Shown piece by piece: positions 61,101 to 64,000 of a stretch of 64,000 nucleotides of DNA; the stretch's first letter is position 1, and the number at the start of each line of letters is the position of its first letter. Below the pieces are notes generated by a model. The model was not told the origin of the DNA, ran no database searches, and saw nothing but the letters and a program-made list of their open reading frames with translations. The DNA is from Agmasoma carcini (nom. nud.). Lineage: Eukaryota > Microsporidia > Thelohaniidae. The translations under genes were made by a program, and so were the position numbers. The DNA is taken from contig JAOXFI010000003.1 of assembly GCA_029232285.1 (NCBI GenBank), positions 1 through 64,000 of the forward strand, in the 5' to 3' direction.

Positions 61101-64000
61101 AGGTTATTTTACCTTAGAGGAAGGAAAGATTAAATGGGAGGATGGACCGTTAGTAAGAGCAATGGAAAGTGGTTCAATTTTACTAATTGATGAGATTAAT
61201 TTAGGAGAAGATTCTGTTTTAGAAAGATTAAATAGTGTTTTGGAGGATCAAAGAACACTGTTTGTTCCTGAACTTAACAAAAATATTGTAGCTCATCCTG
61301 AGTTTAAAATATTTGCTACAATGAATCCAGGTGGTGACTTTGGTAAGCGTGAATTGAGCCCAGCGTTGAAAAACAGGTTTACTGAAGTTTATTTTGATTT
61401 GAAAATTGATGAAAAATATGAAATCTTTAAAAACTTTTTATCTATGAAAGATTTGCCAGAAAAATACTTAGAAAGGTTTGGAAATTTGGGATTGGACGTT
61501 TCTGTTAGAAAACTTGAGCTTATTACCGATTTCTTACAGACTATACATAATCACTCAAACAGTGAAATTTTATTGGATGTGGATTTTTCTAATAGTAAAG
61601 ATGTATGGAATGAGTGTTTAGACTTGATAAACATGTGTGGTACACCTTCTGAACTGAACTATCATGAGGATACCAAAACTTTTGGGGTTTATCCATATAC
61701 TATGATCAAGTCAAAACATACGTCTAAATTTTCATTTGATACAAATAGTACATCAAAAACACTTAAAAGAATATTTAGAGGTTTTCTTCTTGATAAAGCT
61801 ATCATGCTTGAAGGTGATCCTGGTGTAGGTAAAACATCAGTCATTCAAAATTTGGCTAATATTCTTAATAAAAAGTGTATAAGGGTGAATTTAAGCGATC
61901 AGACAGAATTATCTGATCTTCTTGGTTCGTTTGTGCCTCAAGATTCTAACATTACATTTTCGGAGTCTACACTTTCAAAATATTTACGAAATGGTGATTG
62001 GATAATTTTAGATGAAGTTAATTTATGTACTCAAAGTGTTATAGAAGGCCTGAATTCAATTCTTGATTTTAGAAAGGAGGTTAATTTTTACAACACGACC
62101 ATTAAAGTTCATCCTGAAACGAAAATATTTGCCACGTTGAATCCATCAGATAGTTTAAATGGTAGAAAAGGCCTTCCTAAAAGCTTTTTAGATCGATTTA
62201 TAAGGATAAAAGTGGAAAATTATACCGTAAATGATATAAAAAAAATTCTTGATAAGTCATGCGGCAAAAATTATTTATTTGACGAAAGTCTATCTTTGAG
62301 AGAGAATTTGAGACTAAATAAGGTTGGATGCTTTAATCAAAATGCTAAGTACAGGGCGACTCACGATAGCTTTAGGATAGGCGATGTATGTATATCTAAG
62401 AAATCAACACAAGATTTTAAATTTTCATATATACCAAATAATCAATTTTATCTTAATGAAGAATTTGTGCTAATTCATTCTCAGATTCATCAAGTTGAAA
62501 TGATTCTGAAATGTATTATAAAAAGCGTTCCAATTATATTAACTGGAGAATTTGGAAGGTCTAAATTGTTGGAATTTGTGTCTACCCTCCTCGGATTGGA
62601 TTTATATGACTTTTACTGTAATACTGAGACGGATATATCAGATCTTTTTGGTCAATTTGTTAAAAAAGAGGATGAATTAGTTTTTTACTGGAAAGATTCT
62701 TCCCTTATCAAAAACATTCAAAAGTCGGCTCTTATAGTTTTTAATAATCCTGAATTGGTTGAGAAAGCTATTTTTGATCGACTTAACTCTTTATTTGAAG
62801 ATTCTAGAACTCTCGATTGCTATGAAAAAGGAATTGATACGTTGATCAATGTTCATCCAGATTCAAAATATATTCTTTATTCTAACAACATAGAACAATT
62901 ATCACCTGCGTTGATAGATAGATGTTGTGTGGTTGAATTATCAAAGGAAATTAATTATTGTGATATTTATAAGATTTTCATTAAAAATAAGGAACTCTAT
63001 GATCAACAAATGGATAAATGTATTGAATACATCCCACAGGATATGGATGAACTAGCTATTACAACTAAATATGTTGAATGTAATGATTTGAGTCTGGAAT
63101 GCAAAAAGTTTGACTGTTTCAAACAACTTCCAACCCTTTTTACCAGAATCCACCCAACTGCCTATAACTCGTTGATTGAGACGACAATAGACTCAATGTT
63201 TCAAATAGGATATAAAACTTATGAAGAATTTGACAAAGATCTGTTAGATTTCTATAAAGATATAAAATGTCAATCTGTTCCATTTCCATCAGATTTTAAT
63301 GATATGGCAAGCGTTTTAGAAACCCAAAAGTCTATTTCTCTTGTCAAATGTTTAAACTATAAATCCATGAAAAAAAATCTTCCTTTAAGTCTTTATGATT
63401 ATAAAATATATCATTTAGAGCAAATTAAGAACTATAAGATAAGCGACCTTGAAGGAATTGTTTATTTTAACAAAAAATTGATTGAAATGTCGGCATTTGA
63501 GTTGGATTTTAATCTTGATCTTGTTAGATATGTCAATTTATTGAAAATCGGTGATCCATTGGTTATGTTGCAAAAAGAGATCACAAATGAATATTATTTT
63601 AAGGCTAATAAATTGATTGATTCTTTCAAAAAAGAGGCAATTTCAGCATATAAATATGGTAAAGGGCAGCAGGACAAGATTATTGATCAATTTAAGACAT
63701 TAAAGAATGAATATGAGAAGAAAAGGGATGAAGTATTTGTGTCTAGAGACATCGAAAAGTTTTTGAATATGTTTAAAACGGTTTGTTTCTGTGACTATTT
63801 CCATAATGAGGATGTCAGAAATCTGTTTGAAGAATTTTGTGATATTTCTGATTATATCTTGAAGGTTATGTATGCTCTTTGCCACGAAAAGTGTCAAAAA
63901 AACAAACTTAAAAAAATGTGGCAGGATTTGGAGATTGATGGTGTTACATGTGAACCACCCTTTAGATCCCCATCTTCGTACATGGCTGTATCTCAAGATC
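58165..64000 (+). CDS. MDN1: Midasin (Rea1/Mdn1), 5' part, runs off the window
   Basis: Giant dynein-like AAA+ ATPase that removes assembly factors (Rsa4, Ytm1) from pre-60S ribosomes. About 1,945 codons are present from ATG 58,165 and the frame is still open at the window end. Six AAA modules can be read. AAA1 has a degenerate Walker A (GEYGKT at about 32). Intact Walker A sites are VGETGAGKTT (AAA2, 320-329), GDTSTGKTT (AAA3, 659-667), GETGIGKTK (AAA4, 943-951) and GDPGVGKTS (AAA5, 1217-1225). AAA6 is degenerate (GEFGRSKL, 1461-1468). Walker B boxes are intact in AAA2-AAA5 (ILLDEVN, IILDELN, LLIDEIN, IILDEVN) and lost in AAA6 (IVFNNPE). That pattern, activity limited to AAA2-5, fits Rea1. 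The linker follows; the acidic and MIDAS parts would lie beyond the window. The start follows AATTTTTTTTCCTA. Confidence 0.93.
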   Translation, partial: MNHRNTLLSYKDEIVYKLRLFDSISVSCVLFGEYGKTVLLKSEFPDIVIVDSREITDLKSLIGFYAIKDGNIAFIDGILTHCLTNGKRICFKNIDHNNSLLDFLRPVFKNSNTIDYGGKVLLRDSSFRIYFTSKESFVCRGLQFVGNIGFNYSQVLELFGDSHLIVENVINFILENRAEKCDYDTNKICGSICLKKHSNSCFKGIEEGPCFLDSILEPFGNSKHFKQNAEGERFLCKYHFNLFIDLLNYIKGSSNIETDLLSGITNLFLNHETEELSVYFSSQYPRLKLNSDGIVDTKPTMRVLRSLINDINHNKPSLLVGETGAGKTTLIQYLARNSQYYFNKEVNLKVLNMSSDIDMNDLIGGYESIDIDKKISELAKRTKTDLPIHYSRNRKLQIVAERASGLFESEILLYRKMIENKIFFVFKEGLIYKAFKEGHWILLDEVNLCSNETLNFLDSITCAKGFYLHETQEFVKAHPDFRVFASMNPGNDVGKKDFVNYAFNTHKFVDFSSTLEDVNKVVEATLMGKICDTAKISNFFCRFKTMIDTKELSNILQPLITGRTLCRALKLAIFLIENGHYNNHSIALYKSFSLLFFTQLDFQSKLQARSLFREYFDVPEEKIEGTRIIGSFVITPQVSLYLSDIELALKFNLPLLLQGDTSTGKTTVIYHLSKQYSRNIIRINNHENTEVSDYLGTYMTSNGGIFFKEGALIRAMQNGDWIILDELNLAPSEVLEVLNRLLDDNREIFVAELNKTVKPHPNFRIFATQNLNYSGRKKLPKSFRNRFIEIYVVNKTSSEIKEILEMRCKIPDAFSKRIIGVYDELHNKRSLNTLITLRDLYKWCNRGLYGYPDIFEKGLSVVLERQRSDVDNDAVISVFENVFSDKNLKYANLHEDSYKENLFLIRNNEKYIPECFNLTKSYIKLINLIDGAWRNNEPVLLVGETGIGKTKICELMANIYKSAIITINMHSGIDNNDFIGYFTLEEGKIKWEDGPLVRAMESGSILLIDEINLGEDSVLERLNSVLEDQRTLFVPELNKNIVAHPEFKIFATMNPGGDFGKRELSPALKNRFTEVYFDLKIDEKYEIFKNFLSMKDLPEKYLERFGNLGLDVSVRKLELITDFLQTIHNHSNSEILLDVDFSNSKDVWNECLDLINMCGTPSELNYHEDTKTFGVYPYTMIKSKHTSKFSFDTNSTSKTLKRIFRGFLLDKAIMLEGDPGVGKTSVIQNLANILNKKCIRVNLSDQTELSDLLGSFVPQDSNITFSESTLSKYLRNGDWIILDEVNLCTQSVIEGLNSILDFRKEVNFYNTTIKVHPETKIFATLNPSDSLNGRKGLPKSFLDRFIRIKVENYTVNDIKKILDKSCGKNYLFDESLSLRENLRLNKVGCFNQNAKYRATHDSFRIGDVCISKKSTQDFKFSYIPNNQFYLNEEFVLIHSQIHQVEMILKCIIKSVPIILTGEFGRSKLLEFVSTLLGLDLYDFYCNTETDISDLFGQFVKKEDELVFYWKDSSLIKNIQKSALIVFNNPELVEKAIFDRLNSLFEDSRTLDCYEKGIDTLINVHPDSKYILYSNNIEQLSPALIDRCCVVELSKEINYCDIYKIFIKNKELYDQQMDKCIEYIPQDMDELAITTKYVECNDLSLECKKFDCFKQLPTLFTRIHPTAYNSLIETTIDSMFQIGYKTYEEFDKDLLDFYKDIKCQSVPFPSDFNDMASVLETQKSISLVKCLNYKSMKKNLPLSLYDYKIYHLEQIKNYKISDLEGIVYFNKKLIEMSAFELDFNLDLVRYVNLLKIGDPLVMLQKEITNEYYFKANKLIDSFKKEAISAYKYGKGQQDKIIDQFKTLKNEYEKKRDEVFVSRDIEKFLNMFKTVCFCDYFHNEDVRNLFEEFCDISDYILKVMYALCHEKCQKNKLKKMWQDLEIDGVTCEPPFRSPSSYMAVSQD

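Noticed and set aside
1..64000. CRISPR arrays, rRNA genes, bacterial operons or prophage
   Set aside because: No regularly spaced repeats with unique spacers, no rRNA signatures and no bacterial ribosome-binding sites were seen; content is eukaryotic.

Overview
The window looks like a piece of a strongly AT-rich microsporidian (fungal-related intracellular parasite) nuclear genome. The evidence is intronless eukaryotic genes that are short for their families, very short upstream regions with a T-run/A-run 'AAATTT' element directly against many start codons, and a mix of eukaryotic informational genes (uL2, eL6, proteasome beta5, GINS Sld5, Nse4, TFIIIC, midasin) with microsporidian-type DDE transposon debris. 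I cannot name the species.

The layout is two-speed. Bases 1 to about 26,100 are gene-poor: at least eight decayed DDE transposase relics of the IS1595/ISXO2-like (Merlin) type, some with recognisable terminal inverted repeats, a dispersed repeat of unknown type, and six small genes coding for lineage-specific membrane proteins. Five of the six clearly form one family: near-constant leader, short Ser/Thr-rich segment, then one or two membrane helices. Two members sit in a tandem segmental duplication (about 17.75-19.04 kb and 20.09-21.48 kb) with a Merlin-like element exactly at the junction.

Bases 26,600 to 46,970 are gene-dense. In order: an unknown helical protein, Sld5-like GINS subunit (-), uL2 (+), a repeat-containing unknown (+), a PH-like protein (+), a tiny doubtful ORF, TFIIIC GTF3C5/Tfc1-like protein (+), eL6 (-), CDK9/CTK1-like kinase (-), a secreted Lys/Ser-rich repeat protein (-), Nse4 (-), a TBCC-domain protein (-) divergent with Dph6 (+) across only 20 bp, proteasome beta5 (+), an unknown (-), a zinc-ribbon protein (-) and glucose-6-phosphate dehydrogenase (+). 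Six unrelated minisatellites occupy intergenic gaps here.

Bases 47,000 to 52,600 are a second transposon-relic zone (Merlin-like and Tc1/mariner-like, all minus strand, plus another copy of the dispersed repeat). From 52,675 the genes return: two related multi-winged-helix proteins, tentatively Tfc3/GTF3C1-like, on either side of a tRNA-Leu(CAA) gene, then the 5' part of a midasin (Rea1/MDN1) gene that runs off the window.

Together the recognisable genes cover Pol III transcription (TFIIIC subunits, a tRNA), ribosome components and assembly (uL2, eL6, midasin), translation-factor modification (Dph6), protein turnover, replication and genome maintenance (Sld5, Nse4), tubulin folding (TBCC) and the pentose phosphate pathway. 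All calls come from reading the sequence; no database search was run.
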